This document shows, piece after piece, positions 1 through 9,571 of a DNA stretch of 64,000 nt; the first letter of the stretch is position 1, and every line of letters starts with the position of its first letter. The stretch lies in assembly GCF_016772315.1 (NCBI RefSeq), contig NZ_CP053482.1:1488001-1552000 (forward strand). The letters are read 5' to 3'. A model generated the notes under the pieces. That model searched no databases and was not told the origin of the DNA. It worked only from the letters and a program-made list of their open reading frames with translations. This DNA comes from Thiothrix subterranea (lineage in GTDB: Bacteria; Pseudomonadota; Gammaproteobacteria; Thiotrichales; Thiotrichaceae). A program made the position numbers and the translations under genes.

Positions 1-400
1 AACCGCCCGTGCTACCAGCGCCTACCACCCGCAATATCCACAGATTAGCCAGCATGTATGCCCCCAAAATCACAAACAGCAGTGCCAATTGCTGCATAAA
101 CGCTTCGGGGGTCATGCGCAAACTCAAGCGCACCGCAAGATACGTGACCAGCACATACCCCAAGGCATGTTGCCCTAATAATGATCCGGGTAAAGTTGTG
201 TCTACGATCAGGCCAATCGCGAATACCACCACCAAACTGACGCGATCACGGATAATTAACGCCCAATGCACTAACGTCAGCGCGATCCATTCGGGACGCC
301 ACAAACTCAATACATCGCCCAAGGGGATAAGCGACAACACCATCGCCAGAATCAACGTTACCAATACAGCGCCGGGGAAACGCGGGTCTTTAACGGGCAT
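1..400 (-). CDS. mreD: Rod shape-determining protein MreD (partial, 3' end outside window)
   Basis: Translating the minus strand from the ATG at 400 gives 133 codons with no stop before the window edge. The protein is hydrophobic, with several membrane segments and the MreD hallmarks RPEW near residue 38 and LLGQHALGY near residue 78. MreD is an inner-membrane partner of MreC and MreB in the elongasome, which directs lateral-wall peptidoglycan synthesis. The start overlaps the mreC stop codon (TAA at 392-390), as expected for a translationally coupled mreBCD operon. A second ATG two codons upstream (406) is also possible. The C-terminal part is missing. Confidence 0.9.
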   Translation of the reverse strand, partial: MPVKDPRFPGAVLVTLILAMVLSLIPLGDVLSLWRPEWIALTLVHWALIIRDRVSLVVVFAIGLIVDTTLPGSLLGQHALGYVLVTYLAVRLSLRMTPEAFMQQLALLFVILGAYMLANLWILRVVGAGSTGG

Positions 401-1241
401 CAGCATCACCCGTATTTTTCCACACCAATAGCACCTCGCGCACGGCTTCGTAGTCCACCGCAGGCATGGCTAACACCGTGGCAAATGGGTCGCCCTGTTT
501 CACATCGACGCCACCGGGTAATACGGTAGCGACTTCGTAGCCAGCCGCAAACAAGCCACCCAGCCCCGATGAGACAAATACATCACCCGGTTTAACGGTA
601 CTGCTGGCTGGCAAATTTTCAATCTTTATCGGTCGTCCACGTCCGTCGCCATTCGCAAGCCCGCGTTCGCCGGTGCGTTTGCTTTCCACGGGAATCGAGT
701 GACCTATGTCAATTAACTGCATCACATTGGAGGTAAGCGGAGTAACACTAACGACTTGTCCGTAGATTTTATTGCCATGCAATACCACTTGGCTTTCCTG
801 AACGGCATCATTGCTGCCTTTATTGAGCGTCACCAAGCCACGCACCGGGTCTTGCGCAATTTCCAGAATTTCAGCCATGGTAAACGTGTAGGTTTCACGC
901 GGGGCGGCATTGAGCATGGTGCGCAAGCGCTGATTTTCAGCCATGACCTTATCCAAATCCTGTTGCTGTGCTGAAAACACACCGACTTGCTGCCGCAGGA
1001 TAAGATTTTCATCCGCTAATTGTTGTTGATTGGTTAAAAATCCGCTGGAACGTTGATAAGCCTGTTGCGGAAAATCAACGCTGTACAGCAATGGATAAAC
1101 CATCATAGTTGCCACGGTGCGCACAGCGGACAATGACGCTGGATTACGATTATCCACCGCCATGAGCACTAATGCACATAAAATCAACAACATGAACCGA
1201 AACGAAAATCCCGGCGTGGCATGATAATTGGTGTCGTTAAT
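390..1241 (-). CDS. mreC: Cell shape-determining protein MreC, probable ATT start
   Basis: MreC is a bitopic inner-membrane protein whose periplasmic beta domains scaffold the elongasome. The sequence has an N-terminal membrane helix, a short coiled coil (QQLADENLILRQQ and following) and the MreC beta-barrel region with VDIKQGD-like and SSGLGGLF motifs near the C-terminus. The first in-frame ATG (1193) falls inside the membrane helix and would remove its N-terminal flank. Upstream the frame stays open to a TGA, with no ATG, GTG or TTG. The only start with a good ribosome site is an ATT at 1241-1239 preceded by GGAGG with 5 bases spacing, giving 283 residues, a normal MreC length. The ATT start is my inference. 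It lies 37 bases after mreB and overlaps mreD. Confidence 0.9.
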   Translation of the reverse strand: MNDTNYHATPGFSFRFMLLILCALVLMAVDNRNPASLSAVRTVATMMVYPLLYSVDFPQQAYQRSSGFLTNQQQLADENLILRQQVGVFSAQQQDLDKVMAENQRLRTMLNAAPRETYTFTMAEILEIAQDPVRGLVTLNKGSNDAVQESQVVLHGNKIYGQVVSVTPLTSNVMQLIDIGHSIPVESKRTGERGLANGDGRGRPIKIENLPASSTVKPGDVFVSSGLGGLFAAGYEVATVLPGGVDVKQGDPFATVLAMPAVDYEAVREVLLVWKNTGDADAR

Positions 1242-1278
1242 GGTCGCCTCCGCTGCTGCTTGTCATTCCGCTTGCTGA

Positions 1279-2328
<1,050 letters not shown>

Positions 2329-2572
2329 CTAATCAATCCGGCTTAAAGCTAAATAAAGGGAGTACTTGAACACGTCCTGTGTGACTGTCGTTTTTCCGCG
2401 AACAGGCTAACCTTTGGGCAGCCCCCAAAAATAATTCGCTAAATGTAACAACCGCCGCTACTTTGGGCAAGCCGACTTGTGTGATAAGTTCACGTTCCGG
2501 CTAAAATGGGTGCTTTTTAGCAGATTAAGCCGCATTTAGAAAGCAATTCTCGCTCCATGAGGTTCAGAAAAT

Positions 2573-3436
2573 ATGTCAGCCGATACATTACGACGCTTTA
2601 TGCTCGAACAAGCGCATGTGCGCGGTGAATGGTTACACCTTGACCAAACTTGGCAGGAAATTTTAGCGCGTGCCGATTACCCGGCTTTTGTGAAAACCAT
2701 TTTGGGCGAAGCCGTGACCGCCGCCGTGTTATTAGCCGCCACCATCAAACATGACGGCGCGTTGACCTTGCAAATTCGCGGCGATGGCCCGATCCATTTG
2801 CTGGTCATTCAAGCCACTGCGCAAGGCACGGTACGCGGCCTAGCGCAATGGAACGGTGAAGCCACCGGCAGCCGTTTACTCGACTTGTTTGGTGAAGCCC
2901 AACTAGCAATCACCCTCGAATCGCACCAAAGCAACGAGCGTTACCAAAGCCTAATCCCATTGGAAGGTGATTCCTTAAGTGTCGCACTCGAAGCGTATTT
3001 TGAGCGTTCCGAACAATTACCAACACGCCTGTGGTTAATGTCGAATGACACCGCCGCCGCCGGTATTTTGCTGCAACGCCTGCCGCAAACCGAGCACGAT
3101 GCCGACGATTGGCAACGTGCCTCCGCCTTGCTGGATACCCTGACTCGCGACGAGCTGGCACAGCTTGCACCGGAAGCATTGCTCTATCGCCTGTTCCACG
3201 AAGAAGACGTGCGCTTATTTGACCCCAAAGGCATTCGCTTTCACTGCACCTGTAGCCGTGAACGGGTCGAAACCATGTTGCGCTCACTCGGTCAGGCTGA
3301 AGCCGACGCCATGCTTGAAGAGCAGGGAAAAATTGAGATCATTTGCGAATTTTGCAATGCAAACTATACACTTGACGCCATTGATACCGGGCTATTATTC
3401 AAACCAACCATGCCAACGAATGATACCCTTCACTAA
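2573..3436 (+). CDS. hslO: Redox-regulated chaperone Hsp33
   Basis: The 287-residue product matches Hsp33, a cytoplasmic holdase that is activated when oxidative stress releases zinc and forms disulfides. The C-terminal redox switch is intact: CTC at Cys225/Cys227 and CEFC at Cys258/Cys261, the CxC-x(30)-CxxC zinc site. The N-terminal chaperone domain carries LTLQIRGDGP near residue 63 and the conserved G-rich stretch after it. It is transcribed divergently from mreB and is followed 30 bases later by a quinone reductase-type flavoprotein, so the pair may respond to redox stress (inference from adjacency only). Confidence 0.96.
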   Translation: MSADTLRRFMLEQAHVRGEWLHLDQTWQEILARADYPAFVKTILGEAVTAAVLLAATIKHDGALTLQIRGDGPIHLLVIQATAQGTVRGLAQWNGEATGSRLLDLFGEAQLAITLESHQSNERYQSLIPLEGDSLSVALEAYFERSEQLPTRLWLMSNDTAAAGILLQRLPQTEHDADDWQRASALLDTLTRDELAQLAPEALLYRLFHEEDVRLFDPKGIRFHCTCSRERVETMLRSLGQAEADAMLEEQGKIEIICEFCNANYTLDAIDTGLLFKPTMPTNDTLH

Positions 3437-3466
3437 CCGAATCCTCACTTTACCTAGGGAACACTC

Positions 3467-4051
3467 ATGCGCGTTCTGATCGTTTACGCTCACCCCAACC
3501 CCAGCAGCTTCAACCATGCCATGCTGGATTATTGCCAACAAGGTTTGCAGGAAGGGGGACACGAAGTACGGGTCAAAGACCTGTATGCGGAAGATTTCGA
3601 CCCGGTATTACGCGCCAGCGACTTAGCAGTCCTGCAAACCGGCGTGATTCCCGACAAAATCAGCCGTGAGCAACAAGACCTGCTGTGGGCAGACGGCTTG
3701 GTGTTTATTTACCCGCTGTGGTGGTTTGACCGCCCTGCCATCCTCAAAGGCTGGTTTGACCACGTCTTGACCAATGGCACCGCGTTTGAATATTCACAAG
3801 AAGGCGTGAAAGGCTTGCTGCAACACCAGCGGGCGTTGGTGTTAATCACGGCGGGCGGCACCGAAGACTTTTTCCGCCAAACCGACGCCGAACACTTGAT
3901 CTACCGCCCGGTCACGGATGGCACATTGGCTTTCTGCGGCATTAAGGACGTGCGTCATCGCATTTACTACAATGTCCCCGCACTCAGTGCTGAGGCACGC
4001 GCAGATATTTTGGAAAACATTGCCACCATGGGGCGTGAATTCGCGTGCTGA
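3467..4051 (+). CDS. NAD(P)H-dependent quinone oxidoreductase, flavodoxin-like fold
   Basis: The 194-residue protein belongs to the NQO1/KefF/MdaB family of FMN or FAD enzymes that reduce quinones by two electrons. It starts with the beta strand and phosphate loop LIVYAHPNPSSFNHA (residues 3-17), which binds the flavin phosphate, and has the family motif YPLWWFDRPAILKGWFDHV (about 84-102). A good GGGAA site precedes the ATG at 3467. It overlaps the following esterase gene by 7 bases, so the two are probably translated together. The exact subfamily (KefF-like ancillary protein or YwrO-like reductase) cannot be settled; no kefC is present in the window. Confidence 0.9.
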   Translation: MRVLIVYAHPNPSSFNHAMLDYCQQGLQEGGHEVRVKDLYAEDFDPVLRASDLAVLQTGVIPDKISREQQDLLWADGLVFIYPLWWFDRPAILKGWFDHVLTNGTAFEYSQEGVKGLLQHQRALVLITAGGTEDFFRQTDAEHLIYRPVTDGTLAFCGIKDVRHRIYYNVPALSAEARADILENIATMGREFAC

Positions 4052-4812
4052 ATTACCGCCTACTCGGAACGTTAGACGGCAACCCGCCACTGGTGGTGCT
4101 GCACGGCTTATTAGGGTCGCTGGATAACTGGCAAACCTTTGCACGCGGGCAAACCGCGAAACGCGCGGTGTTGGCGCTGGATTTGCGTAATCACGGCGAT
4201 TCACCGCACGTTGAAGGCATGTCCTACCGGCAAATGGGCGCGGATGTGGTGGAAGTGCTGGATGCCTTGGCGATTCCACACTGCGATTTAATGGGGCATT
4301 CGATGGGCGGCAAAGTTGCGATGACGCTGGCGCTGCAACAGCCAGAACGGGTACAGCGTTTGCTGGTGGTCGATATTGCGCCCAAAGCCTACCCACCTCG
4401 CCATCAAGCCCTGCTACAAGCGATGTCGAGCCTGCCCCTCGCCACGCTTACCAGCCGCAAACAAGCCGATGAGTGGTTGAGCAGCACCGTCAAACACCCG
4501 TTCGAGCGCGGTTTCCTGCTGAAAAATTTGGGGCGGCATACCGATGGCACATTCTTCTGGCAATGCAACTTGCCGGAGATTGCCAAACAGTATTTGAAAA
4601 TATCAGGATTTCCCGCGCCGGAAAGTGTGTTTACCCAACCGACACTGTTTGTGCGCGGTGGGCAGTCGGATTACGTGCAAGACACCGACATTGATGGCAT
4701 TTGGCAAGTATTTCCGCAAGCAACCTTAACGACCATTGACGCAGCGGGGCATCTGCCACACGTGCAAACGCCCGCCGAATTCAGCGCCGTGGTGAATGCG
4801 TTTCTGAACTAG
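4045..4812 (+). CDS. Alpha/beta hydrolase, YbfF-like esterase
   Basis: The 255-residue protein starts at a GTG (4045) that overlaps the upstream stop. It is a typical alpha/beta-fold hydrolase: oxyanion loop LHGLLGSLDNWQ (about 19-30), LDLRNHGDSPH (about 50-60), nucleophile elbow GHSMGGKVAM (Ser at about 84), and a C-terminal acid and His in the DAAGHLPHVQ region (His about 235). The combination DLRNHG plus GHSMGGK is characteristic of YbfF-type esterases acting on short acyl or acyl-CoA esters. The natural substrate is unknown. It converges with the next gene, overlapping it by 4 bases. Confidence 0.92.
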   Translation: MLNYRLLGTLDGNPPLVVLHGLLGSLDNWQTFARGQTAKRAVLALDLRNHGDSPHVEGMSYRQMGADVVEVLDALAIPHCDLMGHSMGGKVAMTLALQQPERVQRLLVVDIAPKAYPPRHQALLQAMSSLPLATLTSRKQADEWLSSTVKHPFERGFLLKNLGRHTDGTFFWQCNLPEIAKQYLKISGFPAPESVFTQPTLFVRGGQSDYVQDTDIDGIWQVFPQATLTTIDAAGHLPHVQTPAEFSAVVNAFLN

Positions 4813-5762
4813 ACCAACAAACGGCGGTACGTATTCACCCGACTCGACCAGCCTGCCAACCAACGCCGCTCGTTATTGGCGGGCGGTGAATTGCGCACCC
4901 GGCGTTCCAAGACGCGCATCGCAGCATCGGCAAATTCGTGCAAGGCTTGCTCACCGGGGCGTGACGGACGCATCTCTTCCAACACCTGTAACAAGCCCCA
5001 GTTTTGACCGTTATAACCACCGCTACGGCTCAAACCTTCGCCTTTGAAGTTGGTGTAGTCAATTAATGCATACCAGCCACCCGGCGTATTTGCCACCGCA
5101 TTCAAATTACCCACCACGTGTGGGCGCAATTGATCAGGGGAATTTTTAACCAACTTAGGCATGGCGCGGCGCGTGCGATCCACAATAAACTGCACTTGTA
5201 ACAAGCGGGTTTGGTACAGGAAATTTTGCAGCTCTTGCACTTGCGGCGTGTGTTTAGCCTGCATCAATTCGCCTTTGCTATTCCAAGGCGCACCCTCACG
5301 CGGCAACCATGCAGGCACTTGCACGCCGCGTGCTTGCATATAACTTAGCAGCTCCGGGAAAGTACTGCCAAACCGCGCATGACGCCCTGCCGGATACCAA
5401 GTGAAATGCCCGATGCCCATCGACGCAAAATCTTCACCATCATTCCAATGCACTAAATTGCTGACATTGCCACCGCCTTCATTTTTGAAGATCTGATCGC
5501 CAATCACCTGCAATTCCACTTGAGATAATTCCGGCATCCCACCGCCAGCAGACGGCAAAGGGCGGGAAATATTTTGCGATGAATAATGTGAGGCATTTTG
5601 TGCAGCCGGATTATTCATCGCAAAGGTATTGCGTGGCGATTCTGTTGCACTGGTGTGTGGTACAGCACCGGCATTGCTACGGATGGCTTGAGAACTGGGG
5701 CTACACGCTGACAGCCCCACACTGGCAATGGCAGCCAAGGCCATAACGGCTTTTGCTTTCAT
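4809..5762 (-). CDS. Lipoprotein of unknown function with lysozyme-like motif (paralogue 1)
   Basis: The 317-residue protein has a lipoprotein signal peptide with cleavage before Cys20 (VGLSAC). A low-complexity linker (about 21-75) is followed by a conserved domain containing FKNEGGG, LVHWNDGEDFASMGIGHFTWYPAG, a long helical part (QNFLYQTRLLQVQFIVDRTRRAMPK) and YTNFKGEGLSRSGGYNGQNWGLLQVLE near the C-terminus. The NEGG followed by GIGHF resembles the catalytic Glu region of lysozyme-like folds, so a wall-directed activity is possible, but this is inference. A paralogue lies directly upstream (5857-6840) at about 60 percent similarity by eye. It is probably anchored in the outer membrane. Confidence 0.85.
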   Translation of the reverse strand: MKAKAVMALAAIASVGLSACSPSSQAIRSNAGAVPHTSATESPRNTFAMNNPAAQNASHYSSQNISRPLPSAGGGMPELSQVELQVIGDQIFKNEGGGNVSNLVHWNDGEDFASMGIGHFTWYPAGRHARFGSTFPELLSYMQARGVQVPAWLPREGAPWNSKGELMQAKHTPQVQELQNFLYQTRLLQVQFIVDRTRRAMPKLVKNSPDQLRPHVVGNLNAVANTPGGWYALIDYTNFKGEGLSRSGGYNGQNWGLLQVLEEMRPSRPGEQALHEFADAAMRVLERRVRNSPPANNERRWLAGWSSRVNTYRRLLV

Positions 5763-5813
5763 TAATCAATCCCTCTTATTTTTATGTATTTTGGTGGGAC
5801 TATAATGCAAATT

Positions 5814-5843
5814 CGCTCGTCGTGTTGCATTACCCGACGAGCG
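5814..5843. repeat. Perfect inverted repeat between the paralogous lipoprotein genes
   Basis: CGCTCGTCG (5814-5822) pairs perfectly with CGACGAGCG (5835-5843) around a 12-base loop. It lies 13 bases after the stop of the upstream lipoprotein and 52 bases before the start of the next one on the minus strand. Only a weak T-rich tail follows, so it may be a partial terminator or an mRNA-stabilising hairpin that separates expression of the two paralogues. Confidence 0.5.
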
Positions 5844-5856
5844 CTATTAACGGTAC

Positions 5857-6840
5857 TTAAACGTTAGAATAACGGTAGGTATTGATCCGTTTTGACCAAC
5901 CTGCCAACCAACGGGCTTCGTTACGGGCGGGTGGCGAATTGCGTACTCGACGCTCTAAAACACGGCTGGCAGCATCCGCAAACAAATGCAATGATTGTTG
6001 CCCCGGCTGACTCGGTTGCATGTCTTCCAGCACCTGCAATAAGCCCCAGTTCTGACCATTGTAACCACCGGAAGTGTTCAAGCCTTCGCCTTTGAAATTG
6101 ACGTAATCCACCAATACATACCAACCACCGGGGGTATTCGCAATCGCGTTCAGATTTTGTGCCACGCGATTGCGTGAATGCGCAGGGGCAGCATTCACCA
6201 ATTTCGGCATGGCACGCCGGGTACGATCCACAATATACGCCGCTTGTAACAAACGGGTTTGGTACAACAAATCTTGCAACTCACGCACTTGCCCGGTTTG
6301 CTTGGCACGCATCAACTCGGCTTTAGTCCGCCACGGTGCACCTTGGTAACGCGCTTGCTGCACCCAAGCAGGCAATTGCACCCCGTTGGATTGCAAATGC
6401 CCCAGCAAATCCGGGAAGGTATTGCCGAAACGTGCCGCACGCCCGGCGGGATACCACGTGAAATGCCCTAAGCCCATGGACGCAAAGTTTTCGCCATCAT
6501 TCCAATGCACTAACTTGTCAGGGTCGCCGCCGCTTTCATTTTTGAAGATATGATCCGCAATCAGCAATAATTCTTGACCGGATAAAGTCGGCATCCCCGA
6601 TACCCCAGCGCCAACGGCGGGTCGATAAGCTTGGCCTTGCATCGCCACTTGTCTGCTGCCACCGGATGAATGCTGGGCTTGTGTAGTCGCTGTTTTCTTT
6701 TTGGCAACCGTCGGCTTATTGTAACCAAACAGCAAATCATCGCTGTCATCCTCTTTAGCCGTATGGATAGTTTGGCTGCACCCTGACGTGCCAATAACAA
6801 CCGCCAGTGCAAAAAGTGTTCCCCACGCTCGAATGCGCAT
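5857..6840 (-). CDS. Lipoprotein of unknown function with lysozyme-like motif (paralogue 2)
   Basis: The 327-residue product has a lipoprotein signal with Cys21 (IGTSGC), a charged and Ser/Gln-rich linker, and the same C-terminal domain as the gene at 4809: FKNESGGDPDKLVHW, GLGHFTWYPAGRAARFG, YQTRLLQAAYIVDRTRRAMPK and FKGEGLNTSGGYNGQNWG. The conserved cores align without gaps over roughly 230 residues while the linkers differ, which indicates an old tandem duplication. The function is unknown; a murein-binding or lytic role is only suggested by NESGG plus GLGHF. No promoter was identified with confidence in the 168 bases upstream, which also contain the terminator of the preceding gene. Confidence 0.85.
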   Translation of the reverse strand: MRIRAWGTLFALAVVIGTSGCSQTIHTAKEDDSDDLLFGYNKPTVAKKKTATTQAQHSSGGSRQVAMQGQAYRPAVGAGVSGMPTLSGQELLLIADHIFKNESGGDPDKLVHWNDGENFASMGLGHFTWYPAGRAARFGNTFPDLLGHLQSNGVQLPAWVQQARYQGAPWRTKAELMRAKQTGQVRELQDLLYQTRLLQAAYIVDRTRRAMPKLVNAAPAHSRNRVAQNLNAIANTPGGWYVLVDYVNFKGEGLNTSGGYNGQNWGLLQVLEDMQPSQPGQQSLHLFADAASRVLERRVRNSPPARNEARWLAGWSKRINTYRYSNV

Positions 6841-6951
6841 GTCCTAAGCCCCTCGTGTAAACAGCATCTTAATTTTGAATAATTAGCGCTATTAATAGAC
6901 CAGAGTAACTTTACCCATCCTTAATCAGTTATTTTTATCATTTTAAGGCAT

Positions 6952-6976
6952 AAAAAACCCGCACAATGGCGGGTTT
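6952..6976 (-). terminator. Rho-independent terminator of the 7009-7788 gene
   Basis: AAACCCGC (6955-6962) pairs with GCGGGTTT (6969-6976) around a 6-base loop. Read on the minus strand, the stem is followed by a T run (6957-6952). It lies 32 bases after the stop codon of the BPSS1780-type membrane protein. Confidence 0.85.
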
Positions 6977-7008
6977 CTCAACAAAAATACGTCAGGCCGT
7001 AAAAGGCA

Positions 7009-7788
7009 TTACTTGAGGAAAATTTGCCGGTAGGAAACATACATGCTCGCAAACATCCACGGCACTACCACCAGCAACCCCAGTAACAACGGAATCATCC
7101 CCAAAATCAGCAACACCACCATTAGCAATGAATACACAATCAAGGCCAACGGGTTACGCAAACACGCCTTAAAACTCATGCTCAACGCCTGAAACACCGG
7201 AACGTTATTCAACGCCACCAGTTGTGTCGCAAACCAGAACAACATCATCACCAACAACAACAAAATCACCCCAACCGCGATCAAGCCCGTGTTAACACCG
7301 CTCAGTAAATCTTCAGGTCTGCTCATCTCACTCTGCATGAGATCCATATTCATGCCGACAAATGCGCCGCCAATAATAATCCCGAACAGAATAACAATCC
7401 CCAGCGTCAATGCGCCCAAACCTAACAAGGGCACAAGGTTTTCTTTAAAACCTGCAAACAAATGCTCGAAGCGCAAGGTATCGCCCGCAGCAATCGCTCT
7501 AGCGCCCATCAAAATGCCACCCGTCAATACCGGCCCAATCAGACTGGAAACAATATCGCCCACCACCGGCACAATACCCAGCACAAACTGAATCACAAAC
7601 AGTACCAGCGTGATCAGCACCCAGACAACGAGGTTACTTTTCACCAATGCCCAACTATCAGACAACCAGCTCAGGCCAGCACCCGCTGACAGCGCACGTG
7701 GCTCAGTCAGTAGCGTCAGATTACCGACATTTATCGGCGGGGGCGTCACATCTGACTGCGGCGGTTGGTAGGGATTCTTATCATTCAT
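7009..7788 (-). CDS. BPSS1780-type integral membrane protein
   Basis: The 259-residue protein has a Pro-rich cytoplasmic N-terminus (NPYQPPQSDV), about five or six strongly hydrophobic segments between residues 50 and 255, and the family pattern GPVLTGGILMGARAIAAGD followed by LFAGFKEN. This matches a family of uncharacterised bacterial membrane proteins annotated after Burkholderia BPSS1780. An AGGAG ribosome site precedes the ATG. It sits downstream of gatC but is separated by its own start region, and it ends in a strong terminator. The function is unknown. Confidence 0.85.
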   Translation of the reverse strand: MNDKNPYQPPQSDVTPPPINVGNLTLLTEPRALSAGAGLSWLSDSWALVKSNLVVWVLITLVLFVIQFVLGIVPVVGDIVSSLIGPVLTGGILMGARAIAAGDTLRFEHLFAGFKENLVPLLGLGALTLGIVILFGIIIGGAFVGMNMDLMQSEMSRPEDLLSGVNTGLIAVGVILLLLVMMLFWFATQLVALNNVPVFQALSMSFKACLRNPLALIVYSLLMVVLLILGMIPLLLGLLVVVPWMFASMYVSYRQIFLK

Positions 7789-7838
7789 AAGGAATAACTC
7801 CTGATTTTTTATAATGAAAATGGACTCACGGCATACCC

Positions 7839-8126
7839 CTACTCAATGACCTTGGGCACGAGGTACAGCCCATTTTCCACTTCCGGCGCAATCGCCTGAT
7901 ACTTTTCCCGATGATCGGTTTCCGTCACCACATCTTCACGCAAGCGCTGCATCATATCCAGCGGATGCGCCATTGGCTCGACACCCTTGGTATCCACCGC
8001 GCTCAATTGATCCACCAAACTCAGGATATTGGACAAGTTTTGCGTATACGCTTCCAACCGATCATCCGGCACTGCCAGACGCGCCAGACGCGCCACTTTT
8101 TTCACTTCAGCCTCCGAAATTGCCAT
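7839..8126 (-). CDS. gatC: Asp-tRNA(Asn)/Glu-tRNA(Gln) amidotransferase subunit C
   Basis: The 95-residue subunit has the GatC pattern: VKKVARLARLAVPDD near the N-terminus, LSNILSLVDQLSAVDTKGVEPMAHP in the middle and LREDVVTE further on. GatC wraps around the GatA-GatB interface and stabilises the complex that converts misacylated Glu-tRNA(Gln) or Asp-tRNA(Asn) to the amidated forms. It starts three bases after gatB and is the last gene of the unit. In most bacteria gatC comes first, so the order here is permuted. Confidence 0.96.
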   Translation of the reverse strand: MAISEAEVKKVARLARLAVPDDRLEAYTQNLSNILSLVDQLSAVDTKGVEPMAHPLDMMQRLREDVVTETDHREKYQAIAPEVENGLYLVPKVIE

Positions 8127-8128
8127 GC

Positions 8129-9559
8129 TCAGCCCTCCAGCTTCTGCTTCAGAATATCGTTCAAGGTATTGGGGTTCGCTTTTCCTTTAGAAGCCCGCAT
8201 CGCTTGCCCCACAAAGAAGCCGAACAGCTTGTCTTTACCACTGCGGTATTCCGCCACCTGCCCCGGATTATTGGCAATGATTTCATCAATCACCGCTTCA
8301 ATCGCACTGGTATCCGTGATTTGCTTCAAGCCCTTCTTGTCGATGATTGCATCGGCAGAGCCTTCGCCGTTCCACATCGCCGCGAATACATCCCGCGCAA
8401 TCTTATTGGAAACGGTATTGTCCTGAATGCGCTTAAGTAATTCGATCAACGCCGCACTACTCACTGGAACAGCAGCAATCTCCATCTCATTGTCTGCCAA
8501 GGTTTTGCTGACTTCGCCATTCACCCAGTTCGCCGCAAGCTTCGCATCCCCGCAACCTTGCGCCACTGCCTCGAAATAATCCGCCACTTCACGGCTGAGC
8601 GTCAGCAAGCTGGCGTCGTAAGCCGTCAACGCGTATTCCGCCATGAAACGCTGTTTTTTGGCATCCGGCAATTCCGGCAGGGTAGCGCGTACCGCTTCAA
8701 TATCCGCAGGCGTGATTTCCACGGGCAGCAAATCGGGATCGGGGAAGTAACGGTAGTCGTTAGCGTCTTCCTTGCTGCGCATCGAACGGGTTTCGTCCTT
8801 ATCGGGGTCGAATAAGCGCGTTTCCTGCACCACTTTGCCGCCGGATTCGATAATGTCGATCTGACGTTCCACTTCGTGGTTGATGGCGCGTTCAATGAAC
8901 TTAAACGAGTTCAAGTTCTTGATTTCGGCGCGTGTACCGAATTCTGCACCGGGGCGACGCACCGACACGTTGGCATCGCAACGGAACGAACCTTCCTGCA
9001 TATTGCCATCGCCCACGCCGAGGTAACGTACCAGCGCGTGCAGCTTTTTCATGTACGCCACGGCTTCTTTGGCATTGCGCATGTCTGGCTCGGAAACGAT
9101 TTCCAGCAACGGCGTACCCGCACGGTTCAGGTCAATCCCGGTTTGCCCTTGGAAATCTTCGTGCAGCGATTTGCCTGCATCTTCTTCCAAATGGGCGCGG
9201 GTAATGCCAATGCGCTTGGTTTCACCGTTTTCCAGTTGGATGTCCATGTGACCTAAGCCAACGATCGGCAGCTCGTACTGGCTAATTTGGTAGCCTTTCG
9301 GCGAATCAGGGTAAAAGTAGTTTTTACGTGCAAAAATCGAACGCGGTGCAATCTCGGCATCAATCGCCAGACCTAAGCGGATCGCCAATTCCACCGCTTT
9401 TTTGTTGAGCACAGGCAAGACACCCGGCATCCCCAAATCGACCAGATTGGCTTGCGTGTTTGGCTCTGCGCCGTAAGCGGTCGATGAACCCGAAAATATC
9501 TTTGAATTGGTGGCAAGCTGGGCGTGAATTTCCAGACCAATAACGGTTTCCCATTCCAT
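8129..9559 (-). CDS. gatB: Asp-tRNA(Asn)/Glu-tRNA(Gln) amidotransferase subunit B
   Basis: The 476-residue protein is a full-length GatB. It begins [13 protein letters not shown] (2-14), contains [16 protein letters not shown] (about 81-96), the kinase-like catalytic core with [10 protein letters not shown] (122-131), SLNRAGTPL-like [17 protein letters not shown] (143-159) and the C-terminal YqeY-like tRNA-binding domain. GatB activates the gamma or beta carboxylate of the misacylated tRNA with ATP, while GatA supplies ammonia. Gene spacing to gatA (12 bases) and gatC (3 bases) indicates one transcript. Confidence 0.97.
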   Translation of the reverse strand: MEWETVIGLEIHAQLATNSKIFSGSSTAYGAEPNTQANLVDLGMPGVLPVLNKKAVELAIRLGLAIDAEIAPRSIFARKNYFYPDSPKGYQISQYELPIVGLGHMDIQLENGETKRIGITRAHLEEDAGKSLHEDFQGQTGIDLNRAGTPLLEIVSEPDMRNAKEAVAYMKKLHALVRYLGVGDGNMQEGSFRCDANVSVRRPGAEFGTRAEIKNLNSFKFIERAINHEVERQIDIIESGGKVVQETRLFDPDKDETRSMRSKEDANDYRYFPDPDLLPVEITPADIEAVRATLPELPDAKKQRFMAEYALTAYDASLLTLSREVADYFEAVAQGCGDAKLAANWVNGEVSKTLADNEMEIAAVPVSSAALIELLKRIQDNTVSNKIARDVFAAMWNGEGSADAIIDKKGLKQITDTSAIEAVIDEIIANNPGQVAEYRSGKDKLFGFFVGQAMRASKGKANPNTLNDILKQKLEG

Positions 9560-9571
9560 GCGCTGTCCTCC

